The notes beneath the pieces are model-generated. The model saw nothing but the letters and a program-made list of their open reading frames with translations, did not search any database and had not been told where the DNA came from. From Ceriagrion tenellum (lineage: Eukaryota > Arthropoda > Insecta > Odonata > Coenagrionidae): DNA of 64,000 bases. Below, in pieces: positions 24,601-33,727 of this stretch. The number at the start of each line of letters is the position of its first letter. Position 1 is the stretch's first letter. The DNA is taken from assembly GCA_963169105.1 (NCBI GenBank), contig OY720639.1, positions 53,053,848 through 53,117,847 of the forward strand, in the 5' to 3' direction. The position numbers and the translations under genes were made by a program.

Positions 24601-27600
24601 GAGGACAAAGAAGAATGGAAGGAAGTTGTGAAGAAGGCCAGGGCCATACATGGGCTGTAGCACCGAAGATGATGATGATAAAGCATGAATAATGGTGCTC
24701 TCCCTAATTGAAGAGTGTGTTAATGTAAATGTGTCACCATGCGGTTTATGGCTAAAGTAACCATAACTTGTTGGAAAGCTACTGGCCCCTAAATGTGCAG
24801 AAAGGTGGGGAGTGGATGTTAACATTTCTAAATAAAATTATATGAAGTTGGAAGCCTGCAATTTGCTAAAGAAACTTTAATGAGGGACCATTAATCTTAT
24901 ATTAGGCAGAAGGGACATTATATAAATGGCATTGTTAATATTTATGACGTCTGACCTGAAAAAATAATAATTAATCTTAAGTTTTTTGAGTTTGTATTCC
25001 TTAGAAGAAAAATCATTCCCCTTGACTGGGACTTGAAAATGGATCTCTATAGATTAGACTGCTGAGTCATCCCCTTCTGGCCACTCTTTCTGTCTCACTC
25101 CTTGCAGGAGTATTAATTCTTTCAGCTGTTTTCTTCATTCATAACCATTAGCACTTCATGCACTATTTTGCTTGGTTAACTCGAAAAACTGTACCACCCT
25201 GTATTTTGTCCTAAATTTTACAGAAAAAAATGTAAATAATTTATGTAAGATAAGTATGAGGCATGTCCAGAAAATAAGTACCGGTTTGGAAAAAAAGTCA
25301 TAATTTATTTGTTTTCACAACATTTATTTGTATGTGAAAGAGCATTTCTTAACTTATTTTTCGACATAGTTGCCACCATTGTTCAGGCATTTGTCATAGC
25401 GGGGATTCAACTTTTGTATACTCTCTTCAAAGAAAGATGCCGCCAGTGAAGACAGACACTACTGGACCCAGTTTTTTGCGTCGTTATCGCTGTCAATGTG
25501 CATTCCTCCGAACTCATACTTCGTATTCAAGAACAAGTGTTAGTCAGAAGGCGCGAGATTGGGGCTGTATGGCAGGTGATTCTGTTTCACAGTATCATAC
25601 CACATTGATGGTTGCATCTCTGGGAAGCAACTCCTCAAGCAGAATCCGTCCATCCCAGAACACAGTGCACATGATTTTTCATGCTGACAACGTTGTTTTG
25701 AATCTTTTTCGTTTTGGGGATCCTGTGTGTCTCCACTCCATCGACTGTTTTGATTCTGGAGTGACATGACAAACCCAAGTTTCATCACCGGTCACTGTCC
25801 TGCGTAAGAATTCATATCTCTCATCACTGTATCGGGTAAGAAATGTCAAAGCACTTAAAGTCGCTTCATTTTGTGAACATCCGTAAGCATCTTTGGAACC
25901 CAACGGAAGCACAATTTGCGATAATTTAAGGGTTTTGTGACAATCTCATGCAAAACATTTTTGAAATTTGTGGCAACACATCACAAAGCATTCTTATTGT
26001 GAACCGTCTGTTTGCATGAACTGCCTCATTCACTTGTTCAACCAAACCATCAATGACAACAGAAGGCCGCCCACTCCGTGCTTCGTCATGAGCATTAGAT
26101 CATCCATCATTGAATTGCCTAACCCACTTTCTCACCATTCCTTCTGTCATTACATTTTCACCGTAAATCTCTATAAGTTGACGATGAATTTCAGCTGGCT
26201 TAACATTTATTGCGTTCAAAAACCATATTACGGAACGCACTTTACAGTCGGCGGGGTCAGAAATTGTCTTAAACATTTCGAACGATCACAAACAACTGTA
26301 AACACAACACGATCCGGCTGTAGTGGCATCAGTGGACAGACAATGAACCAGAGAGACAAGTGTGCATGTGTGGAACTGCAACATTAGCGTTGCGGTGGCG
26401 GTGGAACAAAATGGTACTTACTTTCCGGACACGCCTCTTATTATGCTTAATAAGACAATACCTATGAAAAATGGCTAAATGAAAACAATATTTTACGTAG
26501 GCAGCTGAGTAAATTTTAATGAAAATAAAGGAAAAGTTATCCTAAATTTAATCCTAGTTTGATCTGTGGACAGAATTGAAAAAAGCTTAACTATGGAAGA
26601 GTTAGAAGAGAATTTGGAGTACCAGCTGCAGAGTGCAGTGGAATAATTGAAGCTTTACTTGAAAATGAAGGAAAACTACAGTGAAAAAGGAAGGAAACTT
26701 GAGCTTAAAATGAAAGTAAAGAAATCTAAAATAACTTGCACAATTCCAACCTATTCTTGCACTAATCCTATCCTAGCTAAAAAGAATACCACTAATGCAA
26801 AAAGGGCAGTAGCTAAGCATAAGGAAACATCAAAGCAGTGAGTTTGACAGTGATAGCAGACATGTAATGGGAGTCCTGAGTGAGAATGGTCAATTTTACT
26901 AAAACCCCTATTCAGGAGCTGCTGATACTTCGCTATCCTTGCTCACCTTTTTTTGTTCAGTTACACTCATACTCTGGATAATACAAGGCCTCCTGTTCTG
27001 TAGGTTCCAAAAATTACCGCCTCTCAAGAGTCTCACCCACCACACTCACCTATGATTTTTTTGGTCTACCCTATCCTCTCTCATAAATTTGTTTCAGTAT
27101 TTGACTCTCACCCAACATTTAGTTTGCTTGTGGAAATTAAGACTGTAGATACAGAAGTCCAACTACAACACCCAAGTAGTTTGTGCAATGGCAGGAAAAT
27201 CAGTGGGGCCATGATGTAACCTAGATGTGAATCAGTTTTGTGTTTCTTGGATTAAAATCAGTGAAGTGGTGGGTCTGGCATCAAGACTGGAGTAGAGCTG
27301 AAGCTGATGTTTGCAAACTGATTTATGGAACTGAGACCATAAAAAGTGTACCCATCCTTTTCATAGTTTTTACACACTGTATTTATCATCCTATTGGATA
27401 TGACATTGAGGTGGAAAGGGAATGATATCGTGAACAAGTGACCATTGTGTGCTATGTGGGTTATCCCTGTTCCCCATAAATTACGACTCTGGCAAGTGTA
27501 GACTTGTCAGATGCATAACTGTTTGCATTACCTCAATGTACGCAAAGGGAGTTATTTGTCATGGCATCATATTTCATAGGCATTTTGATATTTTGTCTTG

Positions 27601-30600
27601 CTTAAAAGTGCATGATGCGTCTAAGATTTAATACTTTCCTGGTGATTGCCTTGTGTATATTCTTCATGGGAATTCAGCTGGGTTAAATTAGCAAAAAGTA
27701 CCGATGTTTCTATAGACCACTTCTCAATCCTCTTCAGGGTAAATATTGTTGAGTTTAAGTGTTGCTGGCTTTTATTGTAAGTCTAACAATCAGGTGTCTC
27801 TTGATTGGTGGGAAAGTGAAATTTGAACTACAGAAAGGATTATTCGTTCTTGTATCCTAATTAACTTGAAATTTTATTCCAAAAATTACTAAGTCTAGAA
27901 CCCGTGTCATGATTAAAATTATCCCTGTCCAGACAGATATCAATGTTGTCTTTTGCAAGTCTATCCCAATAACTGCTAGAACAGCAAATGATATTGGTGC
28001 TATCCCTTGCAATCTTATGGTCAACAAAAGCAGATTTTTCAGGCCGTCCCAAGCCTCAAATGCCCCTGGTGTTGTTTAAGTCTGGTAGCAATAGATTTGG
28101 AGCCTGGAAGGAACTCTTTACTGATGTTTAAAGCAAGTTTTTTGATTCATATGTAGCTTTTCTATGTAAATGCACAAATACCTGTTTTAATTATATTCAG
28201 TCGTAAAACCCAGGGGTGCATATAACAGTATTATGTAATTTTGCAGTTGGCCACTGATAATCCAGTCCCAGATTATGTAGATCCCTGCAAAAAATCCAGA
28301 CAGGCCTTTGGCATGTATTGCAGGTGTTTCAGCAGAGGTCATGAGAAAGTGTCAATACTACATTATCTAGAACTCTCTTAACTTAACATTCAAAATTGAT
28401 CCATTATGGGCCTTTATTTTCCTTATTGATATGTTCATATAGTGTTTTACAACTTTGAGAGGGATTAAGGTGGGAGCCCCTAGAGACTTGGAGGCTACAT
28501 GCTAGGCTTAGTTTGCTTGAGAAATTGAGAACTTGTCAGAGCGACACAGACAATATTATCATGACACCACATTAAATCTCTTAGTCTAACAGAAGCTATT
28601 AAATAAGAGAGGCACATTGCTGAAGATAGAGATACAAAAACTCATTCTTTCCATGCACATAAGAGATCATAATAAAACCTGAGCTCTACTCATCACAGTC
28701 CCATGATAAACATCACCATTTCACCTCCCAAAATGTTATCCCTTTCATCTTCAAACAGCTGGTGTCCTAACATCCCCTGCCACATGCCCATGCGGCGGCT
28801 CTAAAATTCCTCTAAAATGCTTGTCTCTAAAATTGAGTGGCTAGAAATAGATTTTCCAGTGTAAGTTTTTTGTAACAGCAAAATTTTATTTATAGTTTAT
28901 AAACTTCTATTGTCTAAATTTCTGTCCTGAGAGCTGACATTATTGTGGCGATATTTGAGTTCTTTCAGTTGATCCTATTCTATGTGGATACATATTCCAT
29001 TTTCATTCATCTACATGTACATTTTAGTTTTGTGTGGTGTCTATTGACCTATATGCTCACTGACTGTTTCTTTTATATGTAGTCAAGTTAACTCATTTTT
29101 ATCCGTCTGAAAATATGAGGTACCAGCTTATAGGGTTTGCTCTCATTACTTATCTTTTCAGAATCTTGGTTTTCTGTTACTCCTGAGAAGGTGGCAGAGC
29201 ACATAGCGGAACGTTGTCGCTGTGATGTGATTGTGGATGCCTTTTGTGGTGCTGGTGGGAATGCCATCCAATTTGCCTTTACTTGTTGTCATGGTAAGTT
29301 GCCTAATCTATTAGGTAAATGGATTTTAAGTGTACAGTCCATCCTGTTGATCATTTGTCACAATAGTTTCAGCTTAAACTCTGTGTTAATGTCACTTAAT
29401 CCTCTTTTGGTGGGCATTGTCTCCAATAAGACTTTTTCTTCATGAATTAATCTTCAAAGTCTCTAATATTTTAACTTGTTTCACTCCCCCTTGGCCGGCA
29501 GAAGTATGCCTTATGGAATAATACAAACACCGATGTATCTTTGGGATGTACTGCGGTTGGCTATTTGCGCTTTACACAGGATCAAATGATCTCACTCACT
29601 GAGAAATTGCGGCCACTAGCTGCCAATTGATTATGGAAGCAGAATAATCATTAGATTTTATGGGATGCACAATAGTACGTGAGTCGCACATTCTGCAAGA
29701 TCAAATCATCTCACCAAGAAATGTTGGCTACTTGCTACCAATCAAGTTTAGTTAAAACTTAACGTTGACAATTCCGAAGAAAATCAGACTGAAGTCAAAA
29801 TTCATATTCAAATCCTATAAAACTTTGTATGCAGGTAGAATTTTATACAAAATTGTTATCGGGGTATTATTGATTGAGACCTCTTAGCCGGGAAAACTTA
29901 ATAAGCAGGAACTTCTTACCCGGGAAAAATTAGTACACACTTTACGAGGTTTATTTTGGGACTTGAAAAATTAAACTTCTTAGAGGGGAAAACTTCTTAT
30001 GTGGGAACTTCTTATCTGGGTTCTACTGTATTTGCTTTGACCCTTTCTTTTTGCTTGGAAATCTCATGTTTAGAATTGGTAATTTTCAACTCTCTTTTTA
30101 AATATTTGTACTAATTCTATGCTTTTGTATAATATTGAAATTTTACTGCATGCTCATTACAAAATCCACTTTTAAGAAAAAAGTTTTATGTAACATTAAG
30201 AAATGCTTAGTTTTGATAAAACAAAGTTTGCAGAAAAACCTTTGGCATTATCATACATACGATACATAAATTCTAAATATTTTAGAAAATATGCTTCACC
30301 TTTCTAATATATAGTATGAGTAATGCATTTATTGTATATTTCTCATTGTTGATATTCTTGCATATTTATTTCCTCTGGAGAAAATACACATTTTAAATAA
30401 AATCCTTCCTTGTGTAAATGCACAGTTTATGCCTTTTGATTTGTCATCTACTGATTGATAAATTTTCCCTGGCAGTGATAGCAGTTGATATTGATCCAGT
30501 CAAGATCGCAATGGCCAAGCACAATGCTTCTGTCTATGGTGTTCAAGACCGCATAGACTTCATTGTAGGTGACTTTTTGCAGTTGGCTCCTACTCTCAAG

Positions 30601-31824
30601 GCAGATGCCGTGTTCCTATCTCCTCCATGGGGTGGCCCAGAGTATAGTGTGTCAGAATCTTTTGATTTGGAAAAAGGGATTTTTTCTCCTTTTGGAGGAT
30701 CGGTCATCTACCAACTCTCGGCTGCTATTTCGGAAAATGTGGCATACTTTCTCCCAAGGAACATAAACACTGACCAGGTAACTTATTTATGCTATAATAT
30801 TTTGCTTGTATTGGGATATAACTTGTACCAAGAAACATAAAAGGGATGTTGAATGTGTCAAGAAAGTGGGCATGTCAGCAGTGACTTATCCCGATTTTTG
30901 GTGGCAGGGAGAGGAGGTTCATGTTGAGTTTAAGCTATGTGTAAGGGGGGATTGTTTTTTAAAATCAGGAGCAAAAGTGTGTGTTTTGGATGGGGAGCAT
31001 GCAATTGTAACTGTAGCATACCTGCTGATTTTTAAGTTTTTATTTTTGTGCAAATTTCTGAAAGAGTTCAATACCCACTGTTTTATGCTTGAAAACAACA
31101 AATATATTAATTGAAAAAGTTGTTCATAATGAATACTAAATGAAATGTTTTTTGTTCAAAAATTGAATATAACTTTTCCCTTCAGTGCCCCTTATTCAAA
31201 TATAGCCAAAAAGTTTTAGGGTGTGGGTGAGTCTGGGCCCCATGTCCCCCCTGGCATGTCACTGGTAATAAGGTGTAGAATGTGAGTTGTGAAGAATAAA
31301 CCACTGTGGAAATTTAAGCATCAAGGAAATTGTTGAAGGTTTTTCTTAAAGTGGGAAATGTGGTAAATGTTATGGTTAAGACTCATCCTTTAACAGTTGT
31401 AGTAGAGCATCTTCCTGACCATCACCATTCACAGGTTGCTCTGACTCCATTCTCAAATGGAAGTCCATGTAGCAGTGTATTTCACTGTCTCAGATTTTGC
31501 CTTACTTTTTTTTCAACAACCAAAATAAGGCAAAGTATTCATGTGGTAATAAAATGGGAAATAAAAAAGGAAAGTCTTACTGGAGACATTTCAGGCTCCA
31601 TAGCCCTTCTTCAGCTGAAGTTAAAGTACAAAGTTTGCTTATAAAATATTATCAGGAGGATATGAAGAGTATGCTTTTCCATAATTCCATTGCTGTGATG
31701 TTTCTCATCTTTTCAGGTTGTTATGCTTGCTGGACCAGGTGGGCAGGTGGAGATAGAGCAAAATTTCCTTGGGAAAAAGTTAGTGTCCATTACTGCATAC
31801 TTTGGTGAGCTGATACATGAATGA
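12361..31824 (+). CDS. TGS1: Trimethylguanosine synthase 1, C-terminal five exons (join 12361..12625, 20887..21517, 29162..29293, 30476..30777, 31717..31824)
   Basis: TGS1 uses S-adenosylmethionine to convert the m7G cap of snRNAs, snoRNAs and telomerase RNA to 2,2,7-trimethylguanosine, in the nucleus (Cajal body) and cytoplasm. The five exons join in consistent phase at GT-AG introns and give about 478 codons. The C-terminal half matches the TGS1 methyltransferase domain along its whole length: a lead-in KYWLRRYNLFSRYDMGIKL, SAM-binding motif I DAFCGAGGN, AVDIDPVKIAMAKHNA, catalytic/cap-binding SPPWGGP, then YFLPRN, GPGGQVEIEQNFL and ITAYFGELIHE before the stop. The first exon starts in mid-codon, so at least one upstream exon is missing. 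Introns of 8.3, 7.6, 1.2 and 0.9 kb carry transposon relics but no disruption of coding sequence. The gene looks intact. Confidence 0.95.
12626..13381 (+). other. TGS1 intron, 5' part
   Basis: This is intronic sequence between the GT donor at 12626 and the first transposon end. No repeat family was recognised. Confidence 0.6.
14551..14581 (+). repeat. Inverted repeat, left arm, flanking the THAP relic
   Basis: A 31-base arm starting ccatggcctccttcatacag matches the reverse complement of 17872-17902 at 29 of 31 bases. Similarity fades outward. The pair encloses the THAP transposase relic and may be its terminal or subterminal inverted repeat. Confidence 0.6.
15747..17444 (-). pseudogene. THAP-domain / P-element-like transposase relic
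   Basis: The 5'-most frame (17444-16842, 200 codons) opens with a THAP-like zinc-binding domain: MPQRCCMPGGKSSY, FHFPKDERRKEQWMKNIPRK and SVVCIRHLAETDI. THAP domains need a C2-CH set, and the second Cys of the usual CxxxC appears replaced by Gly here. Its C-terminal part has STLKVSLQKRT. Further 3', 16783-16562, 16233-16015 (VLMYIAGYCSFKAVSK, a hallmark of P-element/THAP9-type C-termini, with CELC) and 15965-15747 continue in broken frames. Total coding length is far below the ~750-900 residues of intact P/THAP9 proteins, and most of the catalytic domain is missing. It lies inside a TGS1 intron, antisense to the host gene. Confidence 0.7.
17872..17902 (-). repeat. Inverted repeat, right arm, flanking the THAP relic
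   Basis: Partner of 14551-14581: 29 of 31 bases identical in inverted orientation. Confidence 0.6.
18371..18410 (+). repeat. Long target-site duplication, left copy
   Basis: The sequence begins agagaatggtagagataatc and matches 19459-19498 at 37 of 40 positions. Confidence 0.7.
18411..19458 (+). mobile_element. 5'-truncated LINE with RNase H domain, (TCTAA)n tail
   Basis: The open frames give the end of a LINE ORF2. A linker (KQARTAAYTCSRH) is followed by an RNase H domain with VWFTDGSKKEGRAGAG, VFQAEVFAFLMC, HICSNSQAALKAL and FWVPGHEGITGNEISD. Known RNase H catalysis uses D-E-D-D; the third site reads SNSQ instead of SDSQ, so that Asp is lost. A C-terminal Cys/His segment (SARCR, then CKEEDKTTSHILCDCPA) precedes the stop near 19361. 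The 3' UTR ends in tatctaatctaatct. A nearly identical 40-base sequence lies on both sides (18371-18410 and 19459-19498), taken as target duplication. An RNase H places it in the I/R1/LOA-type group. Confidence 0.8.
19459..19498 (+). repeat. Long target-site duplication, right copy
   Basis: Partner of 18371-18410, directly after the (TCTAA)n tail of the LINE. Confidence 0.7.
19680..20886 (+). other. TGS1 intron, 3' part
   Basis: The stretch from the right transposon end to the AG at 20886 holds a short (ATT)n run near 20626-20641. An open minus frame at 20339-20563 (SLSDGDPSGVGNDSKCIVLS) reads like protein but matches no family I can name. No other repeat was recognised. Confidence 0.45.
20887..21517 (+). 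CDS. TGS1: TGS1 exon: acidic/basic linker and start of the methyltransferase domain
   Basis: The acceptor is gttgtcattcctcag and the donor gtgagtg. The exon begins in phase 0 (VKQFLMDTKAS) and ends one base into a codon. Its first three quarters are low complexity: Ser/Glu-rich (SSSSEEEEMGP), acidic (EEGAEEEEGDEGEEEDD) and Lys-rich (RKARKKKKKQGGKKRKN), the last a likely nuclear-localisation signal. The final 25 codons (LRKYWLRRYNLFSRYD) are the strongly conserved entry to the TGS1 catalytic domain. Confidence 0.93.
21518..23940 (+). other. TGS1 intron with a hammerhead-like motif, otherwise unremarkable
   Basis: AT-rich intronic sequence. A CTGATGA core at 22009-22015 followed by GAAG at 22031 resembles a decayed hammerhead ribozyme. 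No coding region was recognised. Confidence 0.4.
22006..22036 (+). ncRNA. Degenerate hammerhead-ribozyme-like core
   Basis: tgcctgatgatgtca is followed after a possible small stem-loop (tcaa/ttgga) by gaagc in place of the conserved GAAAC. Penelope-like retroelements are known to carry such hammerheads. Activity is unlikely given the changes. Confidence 0.3.
23950..24680 (+). mobile_element. RTE-like LINE, 3' end of ORF2
   Basis: A 194-codon open frame (24076-24660) is the post-RT C-terminal region of an RTE-like LINE: HFKYLGTIVTNDNS, RPIVTYGSEAWML, WERKILWKMYGPV, RIRWAGHVQRMGG and RRSRGRPRKRWVEDVEEDLR. Just upstream, in another frame, LNINEEKTKCMVLSKK is the end of the RT domain. After the stop, an 11-base gatgatgatga run is the usual short-repeat tail. 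The 5' part of the element is absent. It sits in the same orientation as TGS1, inside its third visible gap. Confidence 0.85.
25257..25284 (+). repeat. Mariner left terminal inverted repeat
   Basis: tgaggcatgtccagaaaata onwards; pairs with 26411-26438 with a few mismatches. Confidence 0.85.
26411..26438 (-). repeat. Mariner right terminal inverted repeat
   Basis: The reverse complement begins aagaggcgtgtccggaaagt; pairs with 25257-25284. Confidence 0.85.
26441..29161 (+). other. TGS1 intron, no recognised feature
   Basis: AT-rich sequence up to the acceptor AG at 29161. Short open frames have no family resemblance. Confidence 0.45.
29162..29293 (+). CDS. TGS1: TGS1 exon: SAM-binding motif I
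   Basis: The acceptor is cattacttatcttttcag and the donor gtaagtt. Spliced to the previous exon it reads GIKLDKESWFSVTPEKVAEH, almost the family consensus. CDVIVDAFCGAGGNAIQFA follows; the Asp and Gly-rich loop of motif I bind S-adenosylmethionine. The exon is phase 1 at both ends. Confidence 0.95.
29880..30030 (-). mobile_element. Solo end of a pogo-like DNA transposon
   Basis: Read on the minus strand from 30029 it begins cagtagaacccagataagaa and contains several spaced aagaagttttcccc-like units. CAGTAGAACC is a typical pogo/Tigger terminus. A matching left end was not found in the same intron, so this is a fragment or solo end. Confidence 0.4.
30476..30777 (+). CDS. TGS1: TGS1 exon: methyltransferase core with SPPWGGP
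   Basis: The acceptor is aattttccctggcag and the donor gtaact. The exon encodes VIAVDIDPVKIAMAKHN (the Asp after motif I contacts the SAM ribose), DFIVGDFLQLAP, ADAVFLSPPWGGPEYS (motif IV; the Trp stacks on the m7G base in solved TGS1 structures) and NVAYFLPRNINTDQ. All expected motifs are intact. Confidence 0.96.
30778..31716 (+). other. TGS1 last coding intron
   Basis: GT at 30778 and AG at 31716. No repeat family was recognised. Confidence 0.7.
31717..31824 (+). CDS. TGS1: TGS1 terminal coding exon
   Basis: The acceptor is tttctcatcttttcag. It starts in phase 0 and encodes 35 residues, including AGPGGQVEIEQNFLGKK and SITAYFGELIHE, then TGA at 31822-31824. This ending matches where the conserved TGS1 domain normally stops. 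Confidence 0.95.
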   Translation, partial: VVMLAGPGGQVEIEQNFLGKKLVSITAYFGELIHE

Positions 31825-31998
31825 GGCATTTCCAGTTACTGTCTCAAATCTGCATTTGCATCGAACATTGCCTTCCATGGGACTGAAATGTTTATCAATG
31901 AATCTCGATGTCATGCATGTTTCAATAAGGTATTGTTTTTTACATTTTATGTTTGACTGAAACTGTTTGTGCAGAAGGGCATGGTTTTCAAGTATCAC

Positions 31999-32223
31999 TT
32001 AACATTCGAAGAGGGATGTGCTCATTCCAGATATCCTCAACAGTGCATTTATTTGCTCTCCTCTCTTTGTCAATGATTTAATGAGTGTGTTGTACCAACG
32101 CTCTTCTGTAAAATAGTTTTCCCAATAAAGACTTTGACTCGTAAAAATCTCCCATGTATCTTTAATGGTACCTGTTTTTTGAAACTCTTCCACCTGTGTA
32201 ACATTATGGTGTTGTTGGCACAA
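31999..32223 (-). other. Unrecognised open frame downstream of TGS1
   Basis: A 74-codon minus frame with protein-like composition (VEEFQKTGTIKDTWEIF, YWENYFTEERWYNTLIK). It lies 3' to the LINE RT relic on the same strand and could be its distant 3' portion or a separate repeat. No function is proposed. Confidence 0.25.
32124..32129 (+). terminator. Candidate polyadenylation signal of TGS1
   Basis: An AATAAA hexamer lies about 300 bases after the TGS1 stop. No transcript evidence is available, and in AT-rich DNA such hexamers are common. Confidence 0.3.
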
Positions 32224-32589
32224 TGCTAGTACGTAACATTGGACCCCCTTTTTTGGCTGCTGTGCCTGGTTGCTATAGGTCTACTTCATACACAGAGATT
32301 ATTATCCCGAAGGGACTTAAACTGATTAATAACTCATTTTTCTTTAGTTGTAATCAATAATGGTGCACCCAAAGAAAATAGCTCTTTAGCCTGTGAATTT
32401 CCATTTATTCTTTAATTTGCCATACAAATGGTCCATAGTTCTGGTAATGCTGAAGTATCTTTATCGGCTACAGTCATAGCTCTTCTCCCATTCATATTGA
32501 TGTGACTTTAATGTAATTTCTTTCATAAGAAGAGCATTACAGTGAATTTTCTGCGAAGAAATGCAAGCCAGAACTTAATGCGACAATAA

Positions 32590-33175
32590 TTGATATTGTT
32601 CAGATCTAATGAAGGGTTTTAAAGTTTGCTCTTTTTTTAATTGTGCAGTAAATTGATGCTCTCTCAGAAAATAGTCTAATAACGGTGGTGATTGTGGAGC
32701 TAACATGGTTGATGTGAGGAATTATTGGGGCCAATCATGCTTCCATGAGGGATACTGGATGTCACCTTATCATGTTAGAACTACTTCATCCATCACATCA
32801 CTTTGCTTAGGATCAGTGAGAAGGTCTTGAATCCAATTTACTGTTTTGTCATTTATTCTGCACAATTACAGCTGAAATAATAGTTAGTCATGTAGAATCT
32901 TTTCAAATGCTTTCTGAAAACCCGAGACCGTTGCATAAGTATTCTTACTACATATTTGATTTCCCTGGTTTTAGGATGTCAATGAGGAATAAGTTAAACT
33001 GGGTCTTGCATGATCTACTCTTCTGGAAATCATTTTGACTTTTGTGATTGAAGGTTTGATTATCCTGGAAGCTCATTATATTACTAATAATTATATACTC
33101 AAGAATATTGCAGGAAGTGAATGTGCAATATAGAGAAGAGATCAAGGATCTGGTTTGTGGTCTTTCAAAGGTAAG
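32590..33175 (-). mobile_element. LINE reverse-transcriptase relic (CR1/Jockey-like)
   Basis: Minus-strand frames retain the order of RT motifs without a long ORF. CNILEYIIISNIMSFQDN and NDFQKSRSCKTQFNL (33130-32990) correspond to the 'KILEHIIYSNIM ... FRKxRSCETQL' region. AFEKILHD is then a decayed motif A, NDKTVNWIQDLLTDPKQ follows, and HGSMIGPI is a remnant of the GVPQGSVLGP motif. It has multiple stops and frameshifts. Confidence 0.7.
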
Positions 33176-33727
33176 TACTTACAACTTAATTTTTAATGAA
33201 AATAATGGATGTTGTGCTGAATATGGCTGAATGGCTCTCTGGATTTGCCCTGAGTTTGATGTATCTGAGACAAAAATCATTATTTTTCTTTCTAAATCAG
33301 AAAATGTTCTGAAATGTAGGCTCATTTCTTCAGTTATATTTACTGAGAACTGTGGGTCCTCCATAACTGAACTTGCCCATTCTCATTACTTCATTACATT
33401 GCTTAAGTCTTTTCATCATTGAAAATGACGATTAAAATAAGTACTTAGCAACAATGAAATATCTGAAAATAAGGAATCATTATTTTTCTTTCTTAATCGG
33501 AGAATCTGTCTCTCGGGTCCATGCTTTCATATTCTTTATCCCTCTTTTCATCTGAAAATATGGTACGTTTTCTTGATCTTTCATATGAGGGGTTAGTTAA
33601 CCCAGCTACTTTCAAAGCCAGAAGGTCATAGTTATCAAAATCACTACTATTCTCCTTCAAAAACATGGACAGAGTCTCTAGCTCTTAAGTGGCTCCAAGC
33701 AAGTCCAGTTCTTCTTTTTGCAAAGTT

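Larger units (their letters stand above)
25257..26438 (-). mobile_element. Mariner element, internally deleted, with both TIRs
   Basis: Terminal inverted repeats are gaggcatgtccagaaaataa near 25259 and, inverted, gaggcgtgtccggaaagtaa near 26437. Each end abuts TA (25255-25256, 26439-26440), the mariner target duplication. The minus strand encodes a decayed transposase: AEIHRQLIEIYGE and WVRQFNDG (helix-turn-helix region), GDETWVCHVTPESKQ (first catalytic Asp), WRHTGSPKRKRFK, CSGMDGFCLRS, then YSPNLAPSD (third catalytic Asp). The stretch that normally holds the second Asp (HDNARPH) between VKQ and YSPNL is missing, and several stops interrupt the frame. At 1182 bases it is somewhat shorter than the ~1.28 kb of intact mariners. 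Confidence 0.9.

Noticed and set aside
24243..24686. 147-codon minus ORF, Leu/Phe/Ser-rich
   Set aside because: Antisense shadow of the RTE-like LINE frame on the + strand.
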